64,000 nt of DNA from assembly GCF_002906165.1 (NCBI RefSeq), contig NZ_PPCN01000010.1:62001-126000 (forward strand), in the 5' to 3' direction. Source of the DNA: Roseibium marinum (GTDB taxonomy: Bacteria; Pseudomonadota; Alphaproteobacteria; Rhizobiales; Stappiaceae). Under the pieces are notes generated by a model, which saw only the letters and a program-made list of their open reading frames with translations, was not told where the DNA came from and searched no databases. A program made the translations under genes and the position numbers. Below are positions 36,163-45,894 of the stretch, piece after piece (the stretch's first letter is position 1; every line of letters begins with the position of its first letter).

Positions 36163-37296
36163 GTGACCACGAAGAAGATTCTCGATTTCCTCGACCGCCA
36201 CCGGACCGAGGGGCCGTGTCTGGTCGTCGACCTTGAGGTCGTCCGCAAGAATTACCGCACCTACAAGCGCGCTCTGCCGCGCACGAGAATCCACTATGCG
36301 GTCAAGGCCAATCCGGCTCCGGAAGTCCTGGCGCTGCTCGTCCGTCTCGGTGCATCCTTTGATGTGGCTTCGATCCGGGAAGTGGAGATGGCCCTGCGTG
36401 CAGGTGCATCCGCGGGCAGCATTTCCTACGGCAATACGATCAAGAAAGAAGGCGATATTTCGCGTGCCCACCAACTGGGTATTCGCCAGTTCGCGGCCGA
36501 CTGCCCGGAGGAAGTTGAAAAGATAGCCCGCGCGGCGCCCGGAGCACAGGTTTTCTGCAGGTTGCTGACCGATGGAGCCGGCGCCGAATGGCCGCTCTCA
36601 CGCAAATTCGGCTGCGATCCGGCCGTCGCGTGCGACGTCATGCGCCACGCCCGGCGGCTCGGACTTGATCCCTGCGGGCTGTCCTTCCATGTCGGCTCGC
36701 AGCAAACCGATCCGTTCGCCTGGCAGCGCGCTCTGGAAGAGGTCGTGCGGGTATTTCACGTCCTTGCCGGCGATGGCATTGTTATCAAGTGCCTCAATCT
36801 CGGTGGCGGATTTCCATCGCGCTATCTGCGCGACGTTCCGCTGGCGGCGGACTACGGCCGCGAGATCCTCCGCGCCCTCAGATCCCGTTTCGGCAACGCC
36901 TTTCCCGATACGGTGATTGAGCCCGGTCGCGGCCTTGTCGGCGATGCCGGGGCAATCAGGTCCGAAGTCGTCCTGATTTCACGGAAATCCGGCAGCGATC
37001 CGTTGCAATGGGTCTATCTCGACATCGGCAAGTTTAACGGACTGGCGGAAACGATGGACGAGGCGATCCGTTACCCGATAACGAGCAGATACGGCCGCGG
37101 GAAAGCGGTGCCGTGCATCCTGGCGGGCCCGACCTGCGATTCTGTGGATGTGCTCTATGAAAACACGCCCTGCCGGCTGCCCCATGACCTTAAAATCGGC
37201 GATGAGGTTCTGATCGGCGGCACCGGAGCCTACACGGCCACCTATGCCTCCGTGGGGTTCAACGGTTTTCCGCCTCTGGAGGTGCATGTCGTGTAA
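36163..37296 (+). CDS. Fold-III PLP decarboxylase, ornithine-decarboxylase-like
   Basis: 377 residues of the ornithine/diaminopimelate/arginine decarboxylase family. It shows the PLP lysine in IHYAVKANP near residue 48, FHVGSQQTDP, LNLGGGFPSRY, VIEPGRGLVGDAG and the catalytic cysteine in GPTCDSVDVLY. Length and motifs fit eukaryotic-type ornithine decarboxylases, which make putrescine; lysine or diaminobutyrate activity cannot be excluded. The start is GTG 36163 behind a near-perfect AAGGAGGATC. It would supply the diamine that the carboxy(nor)spermidine enzymes at 12922-15308 extend, closing the island at its other end. Confidence 0.87.
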   Translation: MTTKKILDFLDRHRTEGPCLVVDLEVVRKNYRTYKRALPRTRIHYAVKANPAPEVLALLVRLGASFDVASIREVEMALRAGASAGSISYGNTIKKEGDISRAHQLGIRQFAADCPEEVEKIARAAPGAQVFCRLLTDGAGAEWPLSRKFGCDPAVACDVMRHARRLGLDPCGLSFHVGSQQTDPFAWQRALEEVVRVFHVLAGDGIVIKCLNLGGGFPSRYLRDVPLAADYGREILRALRSRFGNAFPDTVIEPGRGLVGDAGAIRSEVVLISRKSGSDPLQWVYLDIGKFNGLAETMDEAIRYPITSRYGRGKAVPCILAGPTCDSVDVLYENTPCRLPHDLKIGDEVLIGGTGAYTATYASVGFNGFPPLEVHVV

Positions 37297-37299
37297 TTG

Positions 37300-37348
37300 A
37301 GGCGCCTGGTTTCTGACCTGAAGGGTCCAGGTCAGAAGCCTGGCGCCT
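37300..37348. terminator. Long hairpin after the decarboxylase gene
   Basis: Arms of 21 bases (AGGCGCCTGGTTTCTGACCTG and its complement with two imperfect pairs) around an AAGGGTC loop, starting 4 bp after the stop. It lies between convergent genes and likely separates the siderophore island from the injection-system block. Confidence 0.75.
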
Positions 37349-37489
37349 GAAAAAGAGGGCCTTTTGCGCTCCGGTCACGGTCACCCTGACCGAAACGGAT
37401 CCTCCAGGACGAGAAGGGGCCCGTAACATTCTTCTGACTTCGGAAGATATTTTATTCTCTTCCGGGATTTGGGCTTGGTTCGCCGCTAA

Positions 37490-37512
37490 GCGCGCGCCCT
37501 GATGGCGCGCGC
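37490..37512 (-). terminator. GC hairpin at the end of the injection-system block
   Basis: GCGCGCGCC and GGCGCGCGC pair around CTGAT, 11 bp past the stop of the last minus-strand gene. It lacks a clear U-run, so it is a likely but not certain transcription end. Confidence 0.55.
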
Positions 37513-37522
37513 GTTGCTCTGC

Positions 37523-40321
37523 CTACCGGGTGACGCGGGGCGGTATGGGGGAGACCTGCAGCGCGGGGACCCAGGTACCAGGCTCTTTTTTCCCTTCGGC
37601 GGCGGTCGCCGAGTAGACCGCCGAAACCGCGAGATTGGCGCGGGCGCCGATGGTCAGCATCCCTTCGACGAAACCGGATTTGCGAAGGTCGCGGTAACCG
37701 CCCACCAGCCGCGCGCAGTCAATCGCCATAGCCTGCCCGGCCGCCAGACTGAGGCTGCCCAGGTCCTGTGGTTTGCCATCCGGGATAGCCGGAGCGAAGC
37801 GCAGGGTTACGCGTCCGCCGCCGCCGGTCGCCAGGAGATTGACCACAGTGTGGTAGAGACCGGGTGCGAGCGGACCTCCGGGCTTTTCAATGCCCCCGCA
37901 AATCATCTTGACGTCCCAGGCGCGATCTGTTTGCGGGGCAGAGCCACCATCCAGCTCGCGCACAAAAGTTGCATCGCGCAGAGAGATTGTGGGATTGCAG
38001 GTGGTGCCTGCGGGACAGCCGACCACGACTTGGTAGGAACCGTCAAGATTGTCCACCACCGCGCCGATCTGCTCGGCGTTTCCTCCAACCGCGATGGCGG
38101 TGGCGAAGGCCGGGCCGACCAGCACACCGTTGGCGTCTTGCGGCGTGAATGTAAGCGTGGAACAGGTCAAACCGGCAGGACAGACCTGCGCAGGTTTGAC
38201 CGCGATGGAGGCAAGGGTTCGTTTTTCGTCAATCAGCAGGGACTTGACGAAGTCCGTCCGGAACACGCGCTGGAACGGCCCGTTGAGTTTGGAATCCGGC
38301 GCATCCACTTGAAACGTAATGTTATAGACCCCCTCAAAAACAGAGGAGTCGGTTTCAGCCAGGTAAATGCCCGGATCGGTTTCCTTAAGATCGTAGGTGA
38401 TCCCGGAAGCCTGACTCAGTGCCTTTCTCAGTTCGTCTCCGGGACCGGAAACTCCGAGCGCAGTCAGCGCTTTGGCCGCCGCCGCCGAAAACGGGTCACT
38501 GTCCGGAATGTTGACTTTCGGAGTGATTTTGAGCCTGGCAAGGACATCCCCCCGATTTCCCTGCGGCGCGCGGACGGTGGCGCGTACCGAGCCGTTGGGC
38601 AGACCGGTGACAGGCTGGCCCGCCTCGGTGAGTTCGGCGCGCAACCGAAACGGCTTGTTCAGTCCAGGAGACGCCTCGCGCACGTTGAAAGTGGTGGCGA
38701 TGGTGGCATTGTCGGAGATGATCGTGGTGGTGGCATCGAACACCCTTGAGACCTCGAAGACAGGTCGGGCAACGAGCGTCCAGTCGCCGCCGAGATCGTC
38801 GATACGGATCCGGCGCCCCGACGCATCTTCACCGTAGGCGGGCGCGCGCAAGGTCATCGCCCAATGGTCGCTCCCACCCTCGGAACGGTGCGCGCTGGCG
38901 ATATCGATGGTGATGCCGTCCTTCACCAGGGTCATGGCTGCCAGTCCGTTGCCCGGCCGCTGCCAGCCCAGCAGCGCGGTGAAACTGATGGAATCGCGGC
39001 CGATGCTGAAACTGTGAGTGAGGGTATCCGGTCCGGTGTCTCTGACGAGTTGGTGCGAGGCGATGTCCACCAGCTCCAGCTTGTCGCCGATCAGCGCGCG
39101 GTTGAGCACTTCAAGAAAGAAGGTGACAAGTTCCGGGTCGCCCGGATCGACCGAGGTCGTCTCGACCAGAAGACCCGCGCCCATCTCGTCCTGGCAGCGA
39201 ACGTCGCTGATCGCCTGCAGGTCGAGTGGATCGGCGGTGCCTTCGGCACGCAGCGCGAAAATGCACAGATCGAAGCCGGTCGGCACGTCCTGGATATTCG
39301 CTCCGGTGTCGGAGTTGGAATTGGGATTCAGCCGCAGGATGTCGCCCACAAGCCGCAGGTAGACCGGGTTGTTCTGGATGCCGTCGGAAAACAGCATCAT
39401 CAGATTGTTCTCGCCGGCATTTGCTGCCAGCACGTTGTCGAGCGCATCCACGCCGTCCCCGATCGAAGTCCCTCCGCCAGGGGAAAGCGTGGAGTTTATC
39501 GAGGTGACAATGCCGTCGATGGTGGGCGTATTTGCGCCGATGAGGTTTTGTATGGTGTGCGAGGACGTGTCGAAGGCCACGGCGGCGATCTGGTCGCCCG
39601 GAAGTATATAGGCCTTGGCAACCGTCGCCATCTGCCCCAGCCCGCGCGTCAGCACGGCCCACCGGGTTGGTTCGCAGCCGGCGGGCGGCGGGCCGGTGAC
39701 CTCGCAGCCCGGTTGCAGCGGATTGTTCGACCAGCCCATGGAGCCCGATTTGTCTATGACCAGTCCGAGGTTGGCCTGGGGACGGGCGGCGATGGGTTGC
39801 GGCGGGCCATTGGGGGCGGTGTTGGAGTCAAAATCGGTGAAAGTGTGGAACGGCAGGGCCGGAGTGAGATTCTGGATCTCGACGCGGATGTTCGCGGAGG
39901 CCTCCAGCAGACCGAGATGGTAGATCACCACATCGGTATACCCACCCGAGGAGTCGAGCCGATAGTAGCAGCTGCCGGCGGTCGTGGCGTCGAACTCCGG
40001 TTCCAGGCCTCCGCCAGGAATGGGTGTTGTGCATTCCTTGGGCGTTGAAAAGGGTGGGGAGGTGCCGGCGGTCAGCCGCACGCAGGCTCCGCTGGTGCCA
40101 CAAGTGCCGGTGGCTGCCAGCGGCAGGGCTGTCGCGTCCGCCGAGACGAAGCGGAATATAAAAGGCTTGGTGTTCGTGCCATGAGCGCTGTTGAACGTGG
40201 CGTCCCAGCCGGCGCCATCTTCCGACGGGGAAGAATTCGTGAGGTCAATGGTGACCGGGGCGGCCAGTGCCGGCAGGGCCAGTGTGGCCGCGAATACCGG
40301 GCCGAGCAGATAACGGAGCAT
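37523..40321 (-). CDS. Secreted von Willebrand factor A protein at the end of the injection-system operon
   Basis: About 932 residues with a Sec signal peptide (MLRYLLGPVFAATLALPALA). Residues about 180-400 form a vWA domain with an intact metal site: DKSGSMGWS, then GGGTSIGDG and LFSDGIQ. The rest is beta-rich and Ig-like, with several cysteine pairs (CPAGLTCS; CPAGTTCN). vWA domains bind protein partners through a metal ion. A Sec-exported adhesin-like protein is odd in a cytoplasmically assembled injection system. It follows the DUF6519-like gene by 25 bp behind AAAGGAG, so it is very likely co-transcribed. Confidence 0.8.
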   Translation of the reverse strand: MLRYLLGPVFAATLALPALAAPVTIDLTNSSPSEDGAGWDATFNSAHGTNTKPFIFRFVSADATALPLAATGTCGTSGACVRLTAGTSPPFSTPKECTTPIPGGGLEPEFDATTAGSCYYRLDSSGGYTDVVIYHLGLLEASANIRVEIQNLTPALPFHTFTDFDSNTAPNGPPQPIAARPQANLGLVIDKSGSMGWSNNPLQPGCEVTGPPPAGCEPTRWAVLTRGLGQMATVAKAYILPGDQIAAVAFDTSSHTIQNLIGANTPTIDGIVTSINSTLSPGGGTSIGDGVDALDNVLAANAGENNLMMLFSDGIQNNPVYLRLVGDILRLNPNSNSDTGANIQDVPTGFDLCIFALRAEGTADPLDLQAISDVRCQDEMGAGLLVETTSVDPGDPELVTFFLEVLNRALIGDKLELVDIASHQLVRDTGPDTLTHSFSIGRDSISFTALLGWQRPGNGLAAMTLVKDGITIDIASAHRSEGGSDHWAMTLRAPAYGEDASGRRIRIDDLGGDWTLVARPVFEVSRVFDATTTIISDNATIATTFNVREASPGLNKPFRLRAELTEAGQPVTGLPNGSVRATVRAPQGNRGDVLARLKITPKVNIPDSDPFSAAAAKALTALGVSGPGDELRKALSQASGITYDLKETDPGIYLAETDSSVFEGVYNITFQVDAPDSKLNGPFQRVFRTDFVKSLLIDEKRTLASIAVKPAQVCPAGLTCSTLTFTPQDANGVLVGPAFATAIAVGGNAEQIGAVVDNLDGSYQVVVGCPAGTTCNPTISLRDATFVRELDGGSAPQTDRAWDVKMICGGIEKPGGPLAPGLYHTVVNLLATGGGGRVTLRFAPAIPDGKPQDLGSLSLAAGQAMAIDCARLVGGYRDLRKSGFVEGMLTIGARANLAVSAVYSATAAEGKKEPGTWVPALQVSPIPPRVTR

Positions 40322-40346
40322 AACTGATTTCTCCTTTCGGGGTCTG

Positions 40347-42107
40347 TCAGACTTCGAACACCAGCGCAAAGCCGCGCAGGTCGGTCGATGTGCGGTAGGT
40401 AAGACGGATGTTGCCACCCGGCTCTTCGGTCATTGTCGGCTGGAGCGGGATTTCGGATGCCGTCGCGATGGTTGCTCTGAGAAGCCGGCGGCGGTCGGAA
40501 AGATCGAAGCCGCCGGGAGCGACTTCCAGCCTGGCCGTTTCCAGGTCGAAGGTCGTGCTGCCTCCGTCGCGGACGGTGAAGGCGAGGGTTGTCTCGCCCG
40601 TCGGCGTCGCCGCCGAGGCGAGGCCGATGGCGGCGGAGGTGACGGAATTGGTGACCGGGGTGAATCCACCTTCCCACGCGGTGGTGTCGGGGTCCCACCG
40701 CTTGGTCTCGAAACCCCAGGCAGGCCCGCCCTCGGCCTTCACCAGCCGCACACCGCCTTCAGGTGCACGGCCCAGCGAGAAGACCACGTCACCCGCTGCA
40801 GCGGCGTCAGCCACGGCCGCGGGACTGGCGCTGGCGGCACCCGGGGTGATTGTGCCCGATTGCAGCACCGTACCGGCCGAGGTGTCCCGCCAGACGATGT
40901 GGAGGGTGTCCGTCTCGTCGGTTGCGGTGACCGGGTTTGCGTTGTCACTACCGGTGGAAACGGTGATTTCGGTGGCCCAGACGCTCGCCTCGTGGCGCCG
41001 GGCGAAGATCTCATCGACTCCGCCACCGCTTGAACCTTGATAAACCGCCCAGATCACGTCTCCCGGCTGGGACGCGATGCAGAGGCTGCCGGTGGACAGT
41101 CCGCCGGTCAGATCGAACTGTTGGGCAGGTGCACCGAAGCCGCCTCCGGGCAGTTCGTCCTGCCGGAACAGTGCGTTGGTGCCCGGCGCGCCGGATGGTC
41201 CTATCCACCAGAGCCGGCGAAGCCCGCTGGGGCCATAGGAAAGTCGAGGGAAGCCGGGGGTGAGATTGTTGAATGTCTCGGGTCCGAGGATGGCCGCGCG
41301 GCCATCGCGCAGGATGGCGTTGATCACCTCGCGCAGGGAAAACCCCAGACGCGGTCCGGAGCCGTCGACCGCGTAGCCCGGACCAAAGCTGTCCGCGGCG
41401 ATCTGGGCGAAATCTCCCCGCGTGGGCGTTGCCACGCCGGTACGGCGCAGATCGGTCACATCGGCGGCGTTGATCTGGTCGTCGCCGTTGCGCCGGTCGA
41501 TACGGGCGAGAGCGAGATAGGCATGGCCTGCCTCGAAATCAGGGTCGCCGCCGTCGGGGAGTGCCGTTCCCTCGCGCCAGCGAACGGCAAATTCGCGGAT
41601 CAGCCGGGCGCTGGATTCCACGCCGAGCGCAGGAAGCACAAGGCTGGGGTCTTCGGCCGCTTCCAGGAGCCGCTCCCAGACATCCAGGTAGATGGTCAGG
41701 GTGCCGTCCGCGGCTGGCGTGGGAATCTCGGGGATCTCCACCGTACCGAGCCGGGCCGCGGTGTCGGCGGCTCCGGGTTGGCTGCTGTGCAAGGGCTGGC
41801 TTCGAAAAAGCCTGTCGGCGACGAGCCGCACCGCGTGGCCCTGTACCATCATCAGCCCGGCTGCGGGGCCGGAAGGGCCGGCGAGAATGTCGAAGTCATT
41901 GTTAGCGCCGGTGCCCGAGATCTCGAAAGCAGAGGAGTCCGCGGGGGCACCGTCGCCAACCACGTCGCGCAGGATAAAGCGCACTTCCGCGCGGCGGATA
42001 TCGATTTCCTCGTTCAGGTCGCAGTCGCATAATGGTGTGCCCTGGGCAAAGCGCACGGCACTGAAACGGTTCAGCGGGTCGAAGGTGTCGGGCGTGATGA
42101 CGGCCAT
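40347..42107 (-). CDS. DUF6519-like tail/appendage protein
   Basis: 586 residues. The N-terminal 110 residues (DTFDPLNRFSAVRFAQGTPLCDCDLNEEIDIRRAE) match the DUF6519-type start found in phage-tail-like loci, where FxP...YxxVxxxQGxxxxDxDxNE is the recognisable pattern. The C-terminal half is a run of beta-repeats (RRLWWIGPSG; DVIWAVYQG; TLHIVWRDTS; TTLAFTVRDG) that could form a propeller. Position after baseplate genes suggests a fibre or receptor-binding component. Function is inferred from context. Confidence 0.7.
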   Translation of the reverse strand: MAVITPDTFDPLNRFSAVRFAQGTPLCDCDLNEEIDIRRAEVRFILRDVVGDGAPADSSAFEISGTGANNDFDILAGPSGPAAGLMMVQGHAVRLVADRLFRSQPLHSSQPGAADTAARLGTVEIPEIPTPAADGTLTIYLDVWERLLEAAEDPSLVLPALGVESSARLIREFAVRWREGTALPDGGDPDFEAGHAYLALARIDRRNGDDQINAADVTDLRRTGVATPTRGDFAQIAADSFGPGYAVDGSGPRLGFSLREVINAILRDGRAAILGPETFNNLTPGFPRLSYGPSGLRRLWWIGPSGAPGTNALFRQDELPGGGFGAPAQQFDLTGGLSTGSLCIASQPGDVIWAVYQGSSGGGVDEIFARRHEASVWATEITVSTGSDNANPVTATDETDTLHIVWRDTSAGTVLQSGTITPGAASASPAAVADAAAAGDVVFSLGRAPEGGVRLVKAEGGPAWGFETKRWDPDTTAWEGGFTPVTNSVTSAAIGLASAATPTGETTLAFTVRDGGSTTFDLETARLEVAPGGFDLSDRRRLLRATIATASEIPLQPTMTEEPGGNIRLTYRTSTDLRGFALVFEV

Positions 42108-42120
42108 CGGAACTCTCCTT

Positions 42121-42675
42121 TCAAAACCTGAGCCAGATCGTGCGCTCGAGTGGCGCGACCGGATCCTTGTGGATGACGGGGTGGGTGACGTAGTCGATCA
42201 GTACGGAGCTGCCGTCGAGATCGCCCACGAGGCCGAACTCTCGCAGCCCCGCGTCAGTGTGGTTGGCGTCGGGCCAGGGCGGCTGACCGGCACCGAACAC
42301 GGCAGCGATGCGCACAAGATTGGTGGGCGTTGGAGATGCGACATCACCATCGAGGAAGTCGAGTGTGAGGTCGGCAAGCGGCAGCACGAAAGGGTTGGCG
42401 TCGACCAGGGCGGTCCGGTCCGTGGTTGCCGCGGGCGTCCCCGCGCTGTCCCAGGCCGGATTGCCCCGGCCGATGGCCAGTCCGCTGATGCCGGAGGCGG
42501 TGGGGGCTCCGCGCATGAAGGTCGCGAGCAGGCGGCGGCAATCGTTGACGACGGCGTTCTTGCGGATGCCGCTGTCGAAAAGGACGTGGCCGTCGGGCGC
42601 GCGCAGGACGTCGCGCCAGTCGCCGCGAAGGCCGGTGGTCTCAGGGGAGGATGTCATGGCGCGGCCTTTCGTCAT
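42121..42675 (-). CDS. Conserved tail-associated protein of unknown function
   Basis: 184 residues, no signal peptide or membrane span. Stretches such as ISGLAIGRGNPAWD and LREFGLVGDLDGSSVLIDYVTHPVIHK look like phage tail or appendage proteins with a conserved jelly-roll-type core, but I cannot name the family. The start overlaps the stop of the I-like gene by four bases (ATGA) and the DUF6519-like gene follows 13 bp later, so it belongs to the injection-system operon. Confidence 0.65.
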   Translation of the reverse strand: MTKGRAMTSSPETTGLRGDWRDVLRAPDGHVLFDSGIRKNAVVNDCRRLLATFMRGAPTASGISGLAIGRGNPAWDSAGTPAATTDRTALVDANPFVLPLADLTLDFLDGDVASPTPTNLVRIAAVFGAGQPPWPDANHTDAGLREFGLVGDLDGSSVLIDYVTHPVIHKDPVAPLERTIWLRF

Positions 42676-45600
42676 TGCAAAGGTAGAAAGAACAGCCGGT
42701 TGCGCAGCGAGGCGAGATCCGCCGGGTCGGCGGTCCGGTGCGTGAGGCTGTTAGTTAGCAGGAAGCGCAGGTCAGGCGCGGCGGCGGTGCTGGCATCGGC
42801 GTAGGGGCCGACATTTTCCACCACGGGTCCGCGATCCTCCCACCGTTCCCCGATATCGTCGAAGGGGCTGTAGACTTCCTCCAGAGTGCGTTCGGGCGCA
42901 ACGGCGAGGGCGAGCCGCAGATTGATGGGCTTGTATCGCTCGAGCACCCCGGCCAGCCGGGTTTGACGCTCCGCGGTCAGCGGTGCGCCGGTGGCCGCGC
43001 GGCGGATATAGGCGGTCACGGTTTCGCGCGTGCGCAGCTCGGATGGAGATAGCGCGGGTTCGGCAATGGCCTGTGTGCCGGGCCGCCGGACGAGCCCGAG
43101 GGGGCCAATTGGGCGCTGGGCCGTATAGGTCAGCAGATCCGTCTGGCGGTCGCGCAGGCCGAGCCGTGCCGTGTCGGACGGATCGACGGTGAGCGCTCCG
43201 GCGGCATGGGGAACAAGACCCAGCCCGTCCTCCCGCCGGCTCTTGAGAGTGGACCCCGGCAGGTTGCGGGGCGTGCGCGTGGCTGCGGGAGCGTCATCGG
43301 AACGGAAGATCAGCTCCAGCGTACCGTCGCCGAGGCTCAGTGGCAGCGGCGCGCTGTCGTTGAAGGCATCGGAAAGCACGGCGGATGGAGTGGCTGCGGG
43401 ACCGGCGGCAAGCGGCACGGAAAGGCTGTGCAGCGCGCGGCCGCCGCTCCGGTCGGAGCTCAGAAACAGCAGGAAGCCGCCGCCTGTCTCTGGTCCGGGA
43501 GCCGGTTCGCGGTCCGCCGCGCGGCCGCCGGGCGGCTGGTTGGTGATTGCGGCCTCGGCGTCCCATCCCGGGATGCCGGGGTCGAAGCGGCGGCGGCGGA
43601 CGGTCCAGCGGTCTTCCCCGGGAGCCGTTGGGTCGCGGCGGGCAAAGAAAAGATGCACCAGACCGTCTGAGCCGAGCCGCGCGGCCGGTTCGGCGGCATG
43701 ATCCGCAAGCTGCTCGACCGGCGCCCACGCGCCAGCAGAAAAGCGCGTGGCCAGAAGCCGGCGGTTGTCGGCGGCGTTCACGACAAAGAGATAGGCCCCG
43801 CCCGCGCCGTCGGGGGCCAGAAAAGGGTCTTCCAGCCTGCCGGCGGGAAGCGTCGGAGAGGTTGCGTCGGCAAGCACCAGATCGAGCCCGTCGTTTCCGG
43901 AAGCGCTGGCGCGTGCCGGGTCGAGACCCAACACAGAGGCGGCGGTGGAGACACCGGGCCTCAGATCTAGGCTGAGCCGCACACCGCCACCTGCCTCATC
44001 GCTGACCAGCGCCACGCCGCCGTCGGCGCGCGGCTGGGCGGTGACACCGTCGAGCCGCAATGTGAGCAGCGAAACCAGTTCGGTCTGGGTCACCGCCGCG
44101 GGGTCGGCGAAATCGGTGGCGGCAAAGGCGATGCCTGTGCGCCGGGTTGCGCCGTCCCGGCGTGCGACCGTCAGCGCCAGGCTGGTGCCGGGAGGCAGGG
44201 ACCAGGGGCCGGAGCTGCCCAGTGCCAGCCGGGCGGGGGCCGGATCGCCCAGCATGGCGAAACGCATTTCGATACGCGCGCGGGCGGTATTCGGGTTGGC
44301 GAGCCAGGCGAGCAACACACGGTCATCGGGCAAACGCATGGCTGCCGGACGGGCGGCCGGATCCGGGCCGGTGTCGAGCGCGAAGCTGTCCAGCCAGCGC
44401 GCGTTGCGCCGAACGCGCGCACGGATCCGTGCCCGGGCCGGCAAGGGGGGCGTCGAAACGGAGGCAACAGGAAGCGATGGGGCGGGGGCAAAGGGCAGAT
44501 CGGGGGCGGGGGCGGGCAAACCCCGCAATCTGTCCTGCGCGGCGCGGCGCGTAACGGCGTCCGCGGGGTCGAATGTCTCGTAGAACATTAAGGTGGCATT
44601 GTCCGGCCCGGCTGTTGTCGCGACGGGCCGTCCGGCCGGGGCGGCGTCTGTGGAGCGGGGTGTGCACCGGGTGAAAAGCACGCGCAGCCGGGCCTCGGGG
44701 CCCGTTTCAGCGGTGGCAATCTCCAGTTCCCCACCGGGCAGTTCCCGTGCTGTCAGTTCCGGGGCGAGCGTGTTGATCACCGTGGCCAGTTCGGCAGCGG
44801 TCACCGCGGTGATGTCATCCACGTCGCCGGCATCGAGCCGGAGGTTGAAGGGGGCTTGCGAGCCGATCTCGAGGCGCAATGTGCCGCCGGGCGGGAAGTC
44901 GAACGGGCCGGTCAGGGAACCGGTGACGGTGGCAGGCGTCGCGGCGCCGCCGCTGGCTTCCACCTCGGGCAGGCCGAGCAGCGGAGCGAGGTCGTCGGCG
45001 GCGCGCCAAAGTCCGTCGCGTTGAATGAGGCTGCAGAGCGACCTGCGTGCCGGACGGTGGGTCCGCAGCAGACGGGCATGCCCTTCCACGAGATCGACCC
45101 GCCAGCCGGTGGAGCGTTCGATCAGGGTGGCGATGCCCTCGACGGAGCCGTTGCGGCGCAAAAGTGACGGTGCGAAACGCACGTCGTTGCGCCGGCGGGC
45201 GAGCGGCAGCGTTTCGTCCAATGCCCAGCCAAGGCTGTCGGCCAGCGCCCGCAAGGCGACCGGGGGACAATGATCCACGTCGCGCATGAGCGGCAGCGCC
45301 TCTGCGGTGCTGCGTATCAGATCGAAGGGGCGAAACAGCGCCAGGGCGAAGCGGCGAAGCGGACCGCTGCCGGCAAGTTCGGGCGGCAGGGCCGCAAGGG
45401 CGGAGCGTTGAGCCGGCGTAAGCACACCGAGGGCGGCGGCATCGAGCGGCGTGTCGAACCGCTGGTGGATCGCGGGCAGAAGTGCGTAGAGCCGTTCGGC
45501 TATGCCGCTGTGTTTGGCGGCAAAGGCTGTAGCGAGCGCTGTTTCCCCGTCGTGCAGGATGCCGGCGTCGTCGCGGGCAAAGATCCGGTAGTAACGAAAG

Positions 45601-45824
45601 GCAGGCGCCGCCGGGTCCTTGTCGGCCAGCGCGGCGATCGGCGGACCGTCGTAAAGCACTGTGCCGTCGTCGGAATTCCGCGGATGGGCGCGTTCGCGGC
45701 GCAACACCCGTATGCTGGTGAAGGCACCGGGCGCGAAGGCTTCGGAATCAGGGTTGGTCCAGGCCAGCCGGACGGTGCCGTCGTCCAGCCCCGGACGGGC
45801 GATGATATCGGTCACGGCCCTCAT
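42672..45824 (-). CDS. Giant tail-protein-I-like baseplate protein with beta-repeat extension
   Basis: About 1050 residues. Residues 1-95 look like a fibronectin-III-like module (GLDDGTVRLAWTNPD; YYRIFARDDAG). Residues about 95-265 match the P2 gpI/Pvc12 tail domain (LYALLPAIHQRFD; LALFRPFDLIRSTAEALP; LADSLGWALD; LIERSTGWRVDLVEGH). The remainder is a long run of beta-repeats (GGAYLFVVNAADNRRLLATRF; GLVHLFFARRDP; GGFLLFLSSDRSGG) resembling a propeller. Ordinary gpI proteins have about 200 residues, so this is a large fusion. ATG 45824 follows GGGAGG; gpJ-like precedes it by about 70 bp. Confidence 0.8.
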   Translation of the reverse strand: MRAVTDIIARPGLDDGTVRLAWTNPDSEAFAPGAFTSIRVLRRERAHPRNSDDGTVLYDGPPIAALADKDPAAPAFRYYRIFARDDAGILHDGETALATAFAAKHSGIAERLYALLPAIHQRFDTPLDAAALGVLTPAQRSALAALPPELAGSGPLRRFALALFRPFDLIRSTAEALPLMRDVDHCPPVALRALADSLGWALDETLPLARRRNDVRFAPSLLRRNGSVEGIATLIERSTGWRVDLVEGHARLLRTHRPARRSLCSLIQRDGLWRAADDLAPLLGLPEVEASGGAATPATVTGSLTGPFDFPPGGTLRLEIGSQAPFNLRLDAGDVDDITAVTAAELATVINTLAPELTARELPGGELEIATAETGPEARLRVLFTRCTPRSTDAAPAGRPVATTAGPDNATLMFYETFDPADAVTRRAAQDRLRGLPAPAPDLPFAPAPSLPVASVSTPPLPARARIRARVRRNARWLDSFALDTGPDPAARPAAMRLPDDRVLLAWLANPNTARARIEMRFAMLGDPAPARLALGSSGPWSLPPGTSLALTVARRDGATRRTGIAFAATDFADPAAVTQTELVSLLTLRLDGVTAQPRADGGVALVSDEAGGGVRLSLDLRPGVSTAASVLGLDPARASASGNDGLDLVLADATSPTLPAGRLEDPFLAPDGAGGAYLFVVNAADNRRLLATRFSAGAWAPVEQLADHAAEPAARLGSDGLVHLFFARRDPTAPGEDRWTVRRRRFDPGIPGWDAEAAITNQPPGGRAADREPAPGPETGGGFLLFLSSDRSGGRALHSLSVPLAAGPAATPSAVLSDAFNDSAPLPLSLGDGTLELIFRSDDAPAATRTPRNLPGSTLKSRREDGLGLVPHAAGALTVDPSDTARLGLRDRQTDLLTYTAQRPIGPLGLVRRPGTQAIAEPALSPSELRTRETVTAYIRRAATGAPLTAERQTRLAGVLERYKPINLRLALAVAPERTLEEVYSPFDDIGERWEDRGPVVENVGPYADASTAAAPDLRFLLTNSLTHRTADPADLASLRNRLFFLPLQ

Positions 45825-45894
45825 GGGTGGCCTCCCGGCGCGGAGCGGGAGGCTCCGAACCTGCAATCGGTACCATGCTGAGTGCGGTCCGCGA

